From positions 1 to 64,000 of the forward strand of contig NZ_CDBO01000059.1 of assembly GCF_000819885.1 (NCBI RefSeq): DNA of 64,000 nucleotides. The letters run 5' to 3'. Source of the DNA: Aeromonas fluvialis. GTDB lineage: Bacteria; Pseudomonadota; Gammaproteobacteria; Enterobacterales; Aeromonadaceae. The notes under the pieces were generated by a model, which was not told the origin of the DNA, made no database searches, and worked only from the letters and a program-made list of their open reading frames with translations. Below, in pieces: positions 1-7,862 of the stretch (position 1 is its first letter; every line of letters begins with the position of its first letter). The position numbers were made by a program, and so were the translations under genes.

Positions 1-1
1 T

Positions 2-103
2 TTTCTTGACCACTACACCGTGATCTCACCCGGATTTATCCATGAGCAAATCGTTTATGATTTACGCCGTTTATTGGCCCTAATGAGTCATGCTCCGCCC
101 TGA
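2..103 (+). CDS. 3' end of an unidentified gene (partial)
   Basis: An open frame runs in from the left edge and stops at TGA 101-103, giving the last 33 residues of a protein ending in LLALMSHAPP. No start or domain is visible, so no function can be given. It lies 126 bases before a small plus-strand gene and may belong to the same mobile region. It could also be a chance frame. Confidence 0.35.
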   Translation, partial: FLDHYTVISPGFIHEQIVYDLRRLLALMSHAPP

Positions 104-229
104 CCCATGTGTGACAAAGATCGCAGTTTATACATCTGGCGACAGCGCCTGACATGCCGCGACACCACCTGTCGCCGCTGTTCTGCATTGTCGTCAACCA
201 TCAAGCAGTAGCAATCCAAGGAGTGATGC

Positions 230-409
230 ATGAGTAAAATGATCCAGATGAAAGAGTCCACCGCAAAGCGCGAGGTGAAGCAGGAATACGGCCTGACCGA
301 AACGGATGGCCAGGCTTTCTGGGATCGGGTGAACCGGGTGATCGGTGAATCCCGAGAGGAAGTCGATAATGAAGACCGCGTTCCTGCCGGATATGAAGTG
401 TATCGATAA
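230..409 (+). CDS. small hypothetical protein, 59 residues
   Basis: This ATG-started frame has a good Shine-Dalgarno sequence (AAGGAG, six bases before the start) and ends at TAA 407-409. The product is short, charged and hydrophilic (KESTAKREVKQEYG near the N-terminus, DRVPAGYEVYR at the end) with no signal peptide or membrane segment. I do not recognise the family. It is followed 80 bases later by a strong intrinsic terminator, which supports a real transcription unit. It lies just outside the left copy of the 106-bp repeat, so it is flanking rather than cargo. Confidence 0.55.
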   Translation: MSKMIQMKESTAKREVKQEYGLTETDGQAFWDRVNRVIGESREEVDNEDRVPAGYEVYR

Positions 410-489
410 CGTCAACACGTACATGTTAGTTGGTCATTAGTTGACTCCTGTGAGCGATATCTGCCACGAAACGCTCGTAACGACAAAGC

Positions 490-516
490 GGCCAGTTCTA
501 CTGGCCACTTTTTTTT
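490..516 (+). terminator. intrinsic terminator
   Basis: A perfect 7-bp stem GGCCAGT/ACTGGCC with loop TCT is followed by AC and eight T. It closes the transcription unit of the 59-residue protein. The same stem core recurs in the terminator at 4302-4334 on the other side of the cargo block. Confidence 0.8.
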
Positions 517-578
517 GGACCGTTCGACAGCACCGGCTGAGATCACACCAGTGAGCAATACCGGGGGAATCCCCGCAT

Positions 579-684
579 GGCGAGACACCTGTATCGCGGT
601 TTAGCGACCCAATGAGCCGTTTTGGCTGCACCTCCCTCCAAACCTCCGCAAAAAGATCATCCTGACCTTCTCAGCCTACTGAAA
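579..684 (+). repeat. direct repeat, left copy (about 106 bp)
   Basis: This stretch matches 4156-4261 in the same orientation with about 8 mismatches in 106 positions. The longest identical run is about 45 bases, from near 586 onward. Weaker similarity continues for another 25 bases or so. The two copies enclose the cargo genes at 794-4014. No gene is recognised within it. It may be an old element boundary or a recombination seam. Confidence 0.8.
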
Positions 685-793
685 TGATGCTCCATCTTCT
701 GCCTACGGCATCGACATTACCTCCGCCCTTCAAGGCTTCTAAACCTTCCTTACCCGAGTGTACTTGCGCTAAATAATGTGTGAGTAAGCAACC

Positions 794-1279
794 ATGATTT
801 CCACAAGAAAAGTCCTGCAAATCCATCGTTTCGTCAGTCGTGCCATTGAGCAAACACCCTCTATGACCACCCAGGGTATGGTGCAAATCCTGGACTGGAC
901 CATCATGCGAGTGCAGCAAAACCAAATCAGGGAGGAGGCCTATCCCTGTATCTTTGCCAGAGGGGCTGAACTGTTTTATCTGATTAGTTCAATCCGACCG
1001 TTTAGGCGATACAACCAGTTAACCGCATTGTGTGCTGTCGACTGGTGTGTCCGACAACATGGCTTTGGCCTCAAAGCTCTGTATCTGGATGAACAGCAGG
1101 TCATAACGGAGCGCATAAGACGCGATTACCGAGAGCCACTCTTGCAGGCATGTGATCATTTTGCTCAGGAGTATCGCTACTGGTTTTTCATGCATAGCGA
1201 ACCCTTCAGTAAACAAAGTGCCAGGTCTGCTAGTGCAATTACATCCATTAGTCGCAGCTTGTTTGATCTCAACTGGTAA
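794..1279 (+). CDS. degenerate Fic/Doc-like protein, 161 residues
   Basis: The first cargo gene encodes a soluble protein without signal peptide. Residues 68-90 align without gaps to the Doc toxin active-site loop and following helix. Doc proteins have HxFx(D/G)(A/G)NKRTAL followed by a helix ending in NG; here the stretch reads RPFRRYNQLTAL and ends QHG. The Phe, Asn and Thr-Ala-Leu positions are kept, but the catalytic His is Arg68, and the Lys and Arg of NKR are Gln and Leu. I infer a Doc-fold protein that has lost AMP-transfer or kinase activity, perhaps a binding or regulatory relative. The Shine-Dalgarno sequence is weak. SIR2 and cREC genes follow on the same strand after 130 bases. 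The similarity rests on one motif and could be coincidence. Confidence 0.5.
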   Translation: MISTRKVLQIHRFVSRAIEQTPSMTTQGMVQILDWTIMRVQQNQIREEAYPCIFARGAELFYLISSIRPFRRYNQLTALCAVDWCVRQHGFGLKALYLDEQQVITERIRRDYREPLLQACDHFAQEYRYWFFMHSEPFSKQSARSASAITSISRSLFDLNW

Positions 1280-1409
1280 CTGCCGCTCCCCCTCATTCTT
1301 ACCTCAAGGAGGTGAGCAGAAACATAGCAATGAGGTGTGACCCCAACCCCCCTAGTTCAGAAACAAATCAATCGGGTGGACTGGTCGTGCCATAACGAAA
1401 GGTGGTCGT

Positions 1410-2195
1410 ATGCAACCAATAGCTTCCCGTGCTCGAAGACATCAGCGCCGTCATAGAGAAAAACGAGCACAAGCCGCGATAACGGGCCAGCACTACCATC
1501 CCACAATCCTCTTCTTTACCGGGGCGGGCTTGTCAGCGGAAAGCGGTGTGCCCACGTTTAGAAGTGAGGGCATTTGGCGTAATCATGAGAACTGGTGCTA
1601 TTCCCACGCTAATAGCATGAGTACGGATCTGGCTGGCTTCTTGACCTTTCACAACAAGCGGCGTCAAACCATGTTAGAAGCCGCCCCCTCACAGGCGCAT
1701 TATCTGATAGCCCTGCTACAACAGAAATGTACTGTTAGGGTCATCACCCAAAATATTGATGACTTACATGAGAGAGCAGGTAGCCGTGAAGTCCTTCATC
1801 TGCATGGTTCAATCCAGTTTTTGGTCCCCATAGGTTTTCGTAGCAAAAAATATCGGCAGCCTTGGCATGAGGATGTGGCGATCGGTGATCGCTGCCCATC
1901 CACTGGCTCACAATTGCGTCCAGATATCGTGCTGTTTGGCGAAAATGTTTATGAGTATCAACAAGCTCGTCGCTGGCTCTGCGAGGCTGATATCGTAGTA
2001 GTTGTCGGCACCAGTTTGCTTGTTGAGCCTGCGAGTTCTTTGTTACAAAACATCAACCCTGGCGCATGTGTCTACTACATCGATCCCGATCTTGGTTTGT
2101 CATCCAGATTACCGTTTCCCGGTGAGCTGATTGTTGATGGGGCCAATCGCGGTATTGCTCACGTATTGGAACTAACCATGGAGAAAATGGCATGA
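1410..2195 (+). CDS. SIR2-family NAD-dependent protein lacking the zinc cysteines
   Basis: The 261-residue product is a clear sirtuin. It has the NAD-binding GAGLSAESGVPTFR motif (38-51), TQNID (113-117), the catalytic His in HLHGS (His132), LRPDIVLFGE (169-178) and GTSLLVEPAS (200-209). Family members normally carry two Cys pairs between HG and RP to hold zinc; here only Cys162 remains (RCPSTG) and the first pair is absent. A basic 30-residue N-terminus precedes the fold. The start has a good ribosome site (AAGGTGG). The stop overlaps the next start as ATGA, so SIR2 and the cREC protein are translationally coupled. In conflict islands SIR2 domains often cleave NAD; this one resembles the short deacylase type, so either NADase or deacylase activity is possible. 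Confidence 0.85.
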   Translation: MQPIASRARRHQRRHREKRAQAAITGQHYHPTILFFTGAGLSAESGVPTFRSEGIWRNHENWCYSHANSMSTDLAGFLTFHNKRRQTMLEAAPSQAHYLIALLQQKCTVRVITQNIDDLHERAGSREVLHLHGSIQFLVPIGFRSKKYRQPWHEDVAIGDRCPSTGSQLRPDIVLFGENVYEYQQARRWLCEADIVVVVGTSLLVEPASSLLQNINPGACVYYIDPDLGLSSRLPFPGELIVDGANRGIAHVLELTMEKMA

Positions 2196-2491
2196 AATTA
2201 TATTTGGACGATGAAAGAGAAACCCCGGCAGGGTGGATTCGCGTATTCTGGCCTGATGAGGCGATTGCATGGCTAAAAACAGAGATGGTGACTGAAATTA
2301 GTCTTGATCATGACCTCGGTGATGATGGTAGAGGAACCGGATACGATGTTATTATCTGGATAGAAAATGAAGTAATGACAAATTACTTCATTCCTCCCAA
2401 AATTCATATTCATTCGGCAAATGTCTCCGCAAGAAGAAAAATGGAACTGGGCATTATGGCCATAAATAGCTTTTTAGGGAAGTCAACATGA
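2192..2491 (+). CDS. cyclic-phosphate processing receiver (cREC) family protein
   Basis: The 99-residue product has the layout of the cREC family, a receiver-like fold without a DNA-binding partner. It shows an N-terminal acidic patch LYLDDERETP (Asp6, Asp7, Glu8), SLDHDLGDD (Asp39, His40, Asp41), TGYDVIIWIE, and IHSAN (His74, Asn77). The family has been predicted by comparative genomics to act on cyclic phosphate ends of damaged RNA; that role is inference, not shown here. Its start overlaps the SIR2 stop by four bases, implying a joint function. Base composition is more AT-rich than the core genome. The next gene is convergent. Confidence 0.75.
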   Translation: MKLYLDDERETPAGWIRVFWPDEAIAWLKTEMVTEISLDHDLGDDGRGTGYDVIIWIENEVMTNYFIPPKIHIHSANVSARRKMELGIMAINSFLGKST

Positions 2492-2790
2492 CAACTCCAG
2501 AGCTGTAACTAAACTTCAGATATAGTAAGTCATGCCACTATGTATAAAGCCCTCTGGCTCTTAGTAAAGAAATGATATCTGCAATGATTTTCCAACAGTT
2601 AAAAGCCATCCCCTGAAAGTAAAAGACTTCTAAAATCGATAAGCACTCAGCCAGATTGGATATCAATCTGGCTGAGTTAAAACAAAATCTTTGCTGTTTT
2701 CTAGATGCCTTTCGGCTAGGAGGATAGTGGCGGTCTTTTGCTATTCCCTTCCGCACTCACTAGGTTAAGTTTAGTTATGGCTTAATTTTA
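2492..2790. other. convergent intergenic region with one perfect hairpin
   Basis: About 300 bases separate the cREC gene from the convergent nuclease-like gene. I see no gene. The one clear element is the 13-bp hairpin at 2646-2676; the rest is AT-rich and unremarkable. Confidence 0.6.
2646..2676. terminator. perfect 13-bp inverted repeat between convergent genes
   Basis: CTCAGCCAGATTG and its exact complement are separated by GATAT. The position between two convergent genes suggests a bidirectional terminator, but neither side has a run of T, so it could also be a protein-binding palindrome or an RNA 3' end structure. Confidence 0.5.
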
Positions 2791-4014
2791 TTAACTAAAT
2801 AGCTTCATATCCATTTTATCGTGAACGGTAATGATGACTTCATATAGTGCAGCAAAAACACTGTCTTCATCACGCTCACTGAGCTTTGCCCACACAGAGC
2901 CGTCATTGCCCCAATTATGAGGGATTCGGTTTTTCCCCTGTGGGTCGAGGTCCCAGCTCCACCATGACCAGTATTTATTTGATTTACCTTGCATGTGCGG
3001 GAAAAGTGCTGACATGGCAGCTGATATTTTTTCAGTTCGACCTGCCTTTTCGCTTATCCCTGATATGCCAAAATACAAACCATTAAAATTTGCTCGATCA
3101 AATTGCCAGCTAAGATGATGCGTGTCGCTTGAATCTAATGATATGTAAAAGCCAGCCCAGCGACTTGATGTATCAGTATCAGAAATTTTAATCTTTAAGT
3201 TATGGTTTGTTAGCTTCTCATTTAAATCTTTGATTAGATTTCCATACAATTGTTTGCGCACAACTTCAATTTGATTATAAATGACAAATGCAGATTCTAT
3301 TGTGTGACTATCTTTCTTAATAATTTCAGATAGTTCGTCGCTGTTATCCATGATATATTCGCCATTAATTGATTGGTTTACATACTTGATTAGGGATTCA
3401 ATGAATACTCTGACCGTTCCAGCTCGGACGTACAGTAAACAATCACTTAGCCACTCTACAACTTTATACCAAGATACTGTTAGGATGTGTTGCTTCAGTA
3501 CGTCTGGTGTGTCTCTGGGAAGACTAGACTCGCTAGGTTCATGATTACACAAATAAATTAACTTCCATGGCTTTCCAAGCTTGTTAAGCCATTGTGCGTA
3601 ATCTCTTAACTGGTTATCTTGATCCTCTGCCCATGGCTTGTTTTCTATAGCAATAATGCCTTTAGGTGTCGTCAATAGGAGGTCTATTTTTCTCCCGTTT
3701 TCAATTATGACTTCATAATCTACTCTGGCTTTATGAAAACAGTCTTCCGTGGCGATAGGACTGTTATGCCCTAAATTTTCAATAAGGGAGAGGAATCCTT
3801 TTAGAAATAAAATTGACTGTCCGTGGCTTTCATTGGGGGATAGCAAAAAACGCAGATAACGGGACAGTGCTAGCTCGTCATTCTTCAACCAGTCCATCAA
3901 GCTAAAGTCCGGTGCTAGCTCAGCCTGATATCGTGATTTCGCTCGACGAGTTACCTCTGTCCAGCGAACAACGTTCTCAAGAAGTGCTGCTGCCTTCTGA
4001 TGTATGCCGTTCAT
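2791..4014 (-). CDS. PD-(D/E)XK nuclease-superfamily protein
   Basis: The 407-residue soluble protein has the PD-(D/E)XK catalytic core near its N-terminal third: KIDLLL (Asp111), then AIENKP (Glu124, Lys126), followed by a helix with QLRDYAQWL. This matches the PDDEXK_4 type found in defence islands. The C-terminal ~170 residues carry no motif I can name. I chose the start at 4014 because AAGGAT precedes it at proper spacing; the frame stays open to 4077. The gene is AT-rich compared with the core genome and is transcribed toward the SIR2/cREC pair. Likely substrate is nucleic acid; a role in phage restriction is inference from family and context. Confidence 0.75.
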   Translation of the reverse strand: MNGIHQKAAALLENVVRWTEVTRRAKSRYQAELAPDFSLMDWLKNDELALSRYLRFLLSPNESHGQSILFLKGFLSLIENLGHNSPIATEDCFHKARVDYEVIIENGRKIDLLLTTPKGIIAIENKPWAEDQDNQLRDYAQWLNKLGKPWKLIYLCNHEPSESSLPRDTPDVLKQHILTVSWYKVVEWLSDCLLYVRAGTVRVFIESLIKYVNQSINGEYIMDNSDELSEIIKKDSHTIESAFVIYNQIEVVRKQLYGNLIKDLNEKLTNHNLKIKISDTDTSSRWAGFYISLDSSDTHHLSWQFDRANFNGLYFGISGISEKAGRTEKISAAMSALFPHMQGKSNKYWSWWSWDLDPQGKNRIPHNWGNDGSVWAKLSERDEDSVFAALYEVIITVHDKMDMKLFS

Positions 4015-4155
4015 TTCGTTATCCTTTTTACAGAATCTGCACGGCAGAATAACGCACGTCATCATTTGGGCAAGCACAAGCCATAAAATATCTGACCAGC
4101 ATCAAGCCAGGGGATTTTGGGGCTGCGTTGTTGAGTTCATTCTGAGGCCCCCCCC

Positions 4156-4261
4156 GGCGAGGCACCTGTATCGCGGTTTAGCGACCCAATGAGCCGTTTT
4201 GGCTGCGCCGCCCTCCAAACCTCCGCAACAAGATCATCCTGGCCTTCTCGGCCTGCTAAAA
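4156..4261 (+). repeat. direct repeat, right copy (about 106 bp)
   Basis: This is the second copy of the repeat at 579-684, same orientation, about 92% identical. It is preceded by a run of eight C (4148-4155) that marks where similarity begins. It lies between the nuclease-like gene and the terminator of the DUF927 gene. Confidence 0.8.
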
Positions 4262-4301
4262 CGTTCCTCCCCTTGCTGCCTGCTTTTGCCACCGGATCCC
4301 A

Positions 4302-4334
4302 TAAAAGCAAAGGGGCCAGTTCGCACTGGCCCCC
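4302..4334 (-). terminator. intrinsic terminator of the DUF927 gene
   Basis: A 9-bp stem GGGGCCAGT/ACTGGCCCC with loop TCGC lies just past the stop of the minus-strand DUF927 gene. Read on the minus strand it is followed by the T-rich stretch TTTGCTTTTAT. Confidence 0.7.
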
Positions 4335-4341
4335 CTTACTC

Positions 4342-6642
4342 TTAAAACTGCTCGATGTGTGTCGTCTCCTCCGGTGTTTCCGATGTGGGGGGGGCGCTGA
4401 TGCTGCCCGCCTTGCTGTTTGAGAATCGGCTAAAAATTCGCTTTGATGGTTCGCATTTTGGCAGCGACCCCTTCAGGCTGTCACTCTCTCCGGCACGGCT
4501 ACTGACGACCTCACCAGTACTGCCAAACAATCGATTCAAATAGAACGAGTAAACGCCACTATCCACACCCGCTACCTTGATCTTTCTTACATAGCGGTCT
4601 GGTGCATACCTCTCAAGATACTGGTTATCGAACAACCATGCTTTAACAGCTTCACCCATGCTCGGAACCAGTTTGTCGAACTGCTCCTTAAAGATGTAAC
4701 ACCGTTCGCCTTCTATGAAGCCTAGGAGCTCCCTCGTTACAACGGCTGGCTTGCCAAGGTGAATTTTATGTCGTTGGAGCGCTACCGTATTCTTGAATTG
4801 GGTAGCGGCTCGGGTGACGTCATCCAGTTGCTCCTCCAAGGACGCAACCCAGCGATTGGCGCCCTCAAGCACGGCGGCCTCCACCTCATTCTCGGTATAG
4901 GGCAACACACCCAGCTCGATACCATACAAGCCGGTAGCCAGCGTGATAGCGAAGAAATCCAGGCCACGACGAACCAGAGGTGAATCCATCGCGCCATTGA
5001 CCATCTGCATCAGGCGCTCGGCACACTCATGAACCCGGTTGCGAACTAACTCTTGCAAAGCCTCATAAGAAGTGGCCTCCGGCAAGTTCAACAGCCCTTG
5101 TGCCAAAGCCGGAAGGGCTGTGCCGTAGTATTGACCACAGGCCGCCTTGAGTTGGTCAATCCGGGCTTTGGCTTGGGCCAGGGTTTCGCCGGGCAATTTC
5201 GCATCATCGGGGTGAACCTCGATGTTGAGCATCCGCACATAGACACCGGAATTGGCACTGCCACCCGTTTTCCTCAGATAGTCATCTGTGCTGAGTTCAC
5301 CTGTGGATATAATACAGAGGATGGCTGAGCCTTGATCCTCCTTCTCATCCCCACCCGTTTCACACCTTCCTTTGGTTTTCCCATTGGATAGGGCATAGAT
5401 GGTTGCGTCGAAATTTTTGCTGTTGTGTGACCCAAGCTCATCCAGTACTAGCCCCATACCGTGGTGACTTTTTGCCACAGCAAACAGCCAATTCGTCGTG
5501 CCATGCCACTTCCTGATAGCAGACCCACCATCTTTGCTTGGATCAGTAGCTCGTCCCACGACACTCTGTGCCAACTGCCCCCGAGTCGTCTTGCCGCCTG
5601 AGCTGAGGCCATGAAAGTGAACAATAACCGTCCCTTCCTTCAGGAGGTCCAACAATACATTCCCAAGCATTGCCAAAATCGGAAACATCATGCTAGGGAG
5701 CGGCCGGACAGGCCCAGCCACATACTCTTCCCATTCCAGCAAGGTGCCCTGTGCTCTCAGCTGCGGCAATGCTTTACGGATTTGATAGCTCAGCTTAGTT
5801 TCCGGGGTTCCAATGTTTCGCTGTAGCACTGTCTCATGCGTTACATAGATCAACTTTCCAGAGATAAATCCAGCCTGCTCAACGCGATAAATTGGCTCAA
5901 TTGAGCCACACCTTGAACAGTGGTTCATAAACCGAGAAAGCTGCCGATCGTCATGACCATAATACCCAACACGTAGCTCACCCAACTGGACCTTGACCCT
6001 TTTCAAGTCATGCAGGACATCATCAAGCAGGACTGTAAAGACGTGTGGCTTACCATCATAGCCAATGCAGACCAACACCAACCCTTTGAACTGATTGTGA
6101 TTATCAAGAACGCAATTGAGCGGAAGGACTAACGTATCGAACAGCTCAACGGGCTTCCTTCCTTCAAGGTTCACCACTTTCAGGTCAGGGCTAACAACGT
6201 AGTGCTCGGGCAACAGACTGGATTTCATCCATGTTTGGAGTTCATCAATGGTATACGACAGATGAGTACCATCCGACCTGACGGGACGCTCAGAAGAACC
6301 CTTTCCCTGATTAAGGGCTAGCCCCTCTTCTGATGCCAGATAGGCCGCTTCTTGAGACCACTGATGGATACGCGCCAGTTCTTGCAGCGCTAAGTTTTGA
6401 TGGCTGCAATAGGGTTCGCTGGATACTAATAAAGCTGACTCTGATGGCTGAACTACCGGAGCGATAGCAGAGACAGGCACCGATTCTGACGCGGATGCTT
6501 CCTGAATGGGGCCTAATGCCGAACCTGTCGGCGATACACCCTGACCAGCACTATTGGGGTCTCCTGTAGACCCATTTAGGGACTCTTCAATAGAACATAA
6601 ACGTTTCTGTTTGCAGTTATCATTTGTTTTTGAAAGACTCAT
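4342..6642 (-). CDS. DUF927-domain ATPase of an integrative element
   Basis: The 766-residue protein has a P-loop (HGLSSGGKTT, near residue 345) followed by an acidic motif GLVLDELGSH that fits a Walker B, and STGELS downstream, as in DUF927 proteins. These are helicase- or primase-like ATPases common on plasmids, phages and integrative elements, so a replication or maintenance role is likely. The N-terminal 120 residues are low-complexity, rich in Ser, Gly and Pro. I prefer the ATG at 6642 (MSLSKTND) over the upstream one at 6714, which overlaps the integrase; the Shine-Dalgarno sequence is weak either way. It starts 44 bases after the integrase stop, and the pair probably forms one transcript. 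A run of eight G (4387-4394) lies in the last codons. Confidence 0.75.
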   Translation of the reverse strand: MSLSKTNDNCKQKRLCSIEESLNGSTGDPNSAGQGVSPTGSALGPIQEASASESVPVSAIAPVVQPSESALLVSSEPYCSHQNLALQELARIHQWSQEAAYLASEEGLALNQGKGSSERPVRSDGTHLSYTIDELQTWMKSSLLPEHYVVSPDLKVVNLEGRKPVELFDTLVLPLNCVLDNHNQFKGLVLVCIGYDGKPHVFTVLLDDVLHDLKRVKVQLGELRVGYYGHDDRQLSRFMNHCSRCGSIEPIYRVEQAGFISGKLIYVTHETVLQRNIGTPETKLSYQIRKALPQLRAQGTLLEWEEYVAGPVRPLPSMMFPILAMLGNVLLDLLKEGTVIVHFHGLSSGGKTTRGQLAQSVVGRATDPSKDGGSAIRKWHGTTNWLFAVAKSHHGMGLVLDELGSHNSKNFDATIYALSNGKTKGRCETGGDEKEDQGSAILCIISTGELSTDDYLRKTGGSANSGVYVRMLNIEVHPDDAKLPGETLAQAKARIDQLKAACGQYYGTALPALAQGLLNLPEATSYEALQELVRNRVHECAERLMQMVNGAMDSPLVRRGLDFFAITLATGLYGIELGVLPYTENEVEAAVLEGANRWVASLEEQLDDVTRAATQFKNTVALQRHKIHLGKPAVVTRELLGFIEGERCYIFKEQFDKLVPSMGEAVKAWLFDNQYLERYAPDRYVRKIKVAGVDSGVYSFYLNRLFGSTGEVVSSRAGESDSLKGSLPKCEPSKRIFSRFSNSKAGSISAPPTSETPEETTHIEQF

Positions 6643-6686
6643 AATTCTTAATGGGGGAGTCTCCCTCCCCCATCTCCTAAAGTTTG

Positions 6687-7862
6687 TTAGCAGGTGAGGT
6701 TGGGGAGGTCCCATACGGTGTGTAGTGCGTCGACGGCCTTGACCAGCGTCTTATCGTGGTAGCGGGCGTATCGCTCGGTCATCCTCGGCGAGCTATGGCC
6801 TAGGACTTTTTGCAGTACATCAAGCGAACAGCCCTTGTTCAGCAGTGAAGTAGCGACGGTATGACGGGCATCGTGGATGCGTACCTCTGATAGCCCACAA
6901 TCATTGCAGACCCGGTACCAATACCGCCGAGGTTCGGAAATCTGAGAGACACCGTCCTGGCCACGAAACAGCAGGCCAGTCGTGCCATGGCGCTGGCGCT
7001 GAAGCTGAACCAATTCAAGGGCGAACTGATTAAGCGGTATAAGCCTTTCTCGACCAGACTTACTCGTCGGTAGATAAGCGATCTGAGTGGTGAGATTACA
7101 ATCCTGCAGCTTTAGAGCCCTGGCCTCTCCCATCCGGGAGCCCGTTGCGAACAGGAACAGCAACAGACGAGCCTTTTCCTCGTCAATGTCTTCCATCAAG
7201 CGAGCGACCAGCTTATTGACTGCCTCATCGGGTAAGCCTTTGGGAGGCAGGACAGGCTCGTATTTGGCGGGGATATCTGCTGCGGGAGACGATTTGAGTA
7301 TGCCGCGCTCCACTGCGAAGGTCGCAATAGCCTTGATCTGTGCTAGGTAGCGATTCACCGTAGCAACAGATTTGGTTTTAGCTTGCTCCGCTTGAAAGCG
7401 CTCGATATCATCACGAATGACACGGTTCAGTGGCTTGTGCCCTAAAGCTGCCACGATTGGCTTTATACGGGACTTAATAGTCCTGATAGAAAGATGAGTT
7501 TCCTGCACTGCGGGTAGGTAATCATCATAAATGAAGCGCTCTACCGATAAACTAGCGCGATAGGCTTGTTTGAATCCATCCGGATCTGTGATGAGCTCCG
7601 CCATCAGTTTACGTGCTTTATCGCGTATCACTTTGAGGCTAGCCTCACTGGTGCTCGCGATCTTAAACCGATAACGCTGATTGTTTCTGTGCACATTGAA
7701 GTAGCCGACCCTGGCACCAGATGTATATGTGACCCATGCGAGCCAAGGGACGTACTCGTCTTTCACCTCTTTTTGTTTGGAGACGTGTTCTCCACACGAC
7801 CCCAGCCTGCTTCTAGCAGTTGGCGGTGATACTTCGCTGCTCACAATTACCTCTCTAACCAT
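6687..7862 (-). CDS. tyrosine-type site-specific integrase
   Basis: The 391-residue protein has an N-terminal arm-binding region, a SAM-like core-binding domain (about 105-200) and a tyrosine recombinase catalytic domain. Catalytic residues are visible: Arg243 (ATGSRMGEAR), His330 and Arg333 (HDARHT), His356 (LGHSS) and nucleophile Tyr365 (TERYARY). It would catalyse insertion and excision of the element whose other visible genes are DUF927 and the cargo block. The start at 7862 has only a weak ribosome site; an internal start is possible. The attachment site is not identified: tRNA-Phe and tRNA-Asn lie 700 bases away, but the integrase is on their 5' side and no copy of their 3' ends is visible elsewhere here. 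Confidence 0.95.
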   Translation of the reverse strand: MVREVIVSSEVSPPTARSRLGSCGEHVSKQKEVKDEYVPWLAWVTYTSGARVGYFNVHRNNQRYRFKIASTSEASLKVIRDKARKLMAELITDPDGFKQAYRASLSVERFIYDDYLPAVQETHLSIRTIKSRIKPIVAALGHKPLNRVIRDDIERFQAEQAKTKSVATVNRYLAQIKAIATFAVERGILKSSPAADIPAKYEPVLPPKGLPDEAVNKLVARLMEDIDEEKARLLLFLFATGSRMGEARALKLQDCNLTTQIAYLPTSKSGRERLIPLNQFALELVQLQRQRHGTTGLLFRGQDGVSQISEPRRYWYRVCNDCGLSEVRIHDARHTVATSLLNKGCSLDVLQKVLGHSSPRMTERYARYHDKTLVKAVDALHTVWDLPNLTC

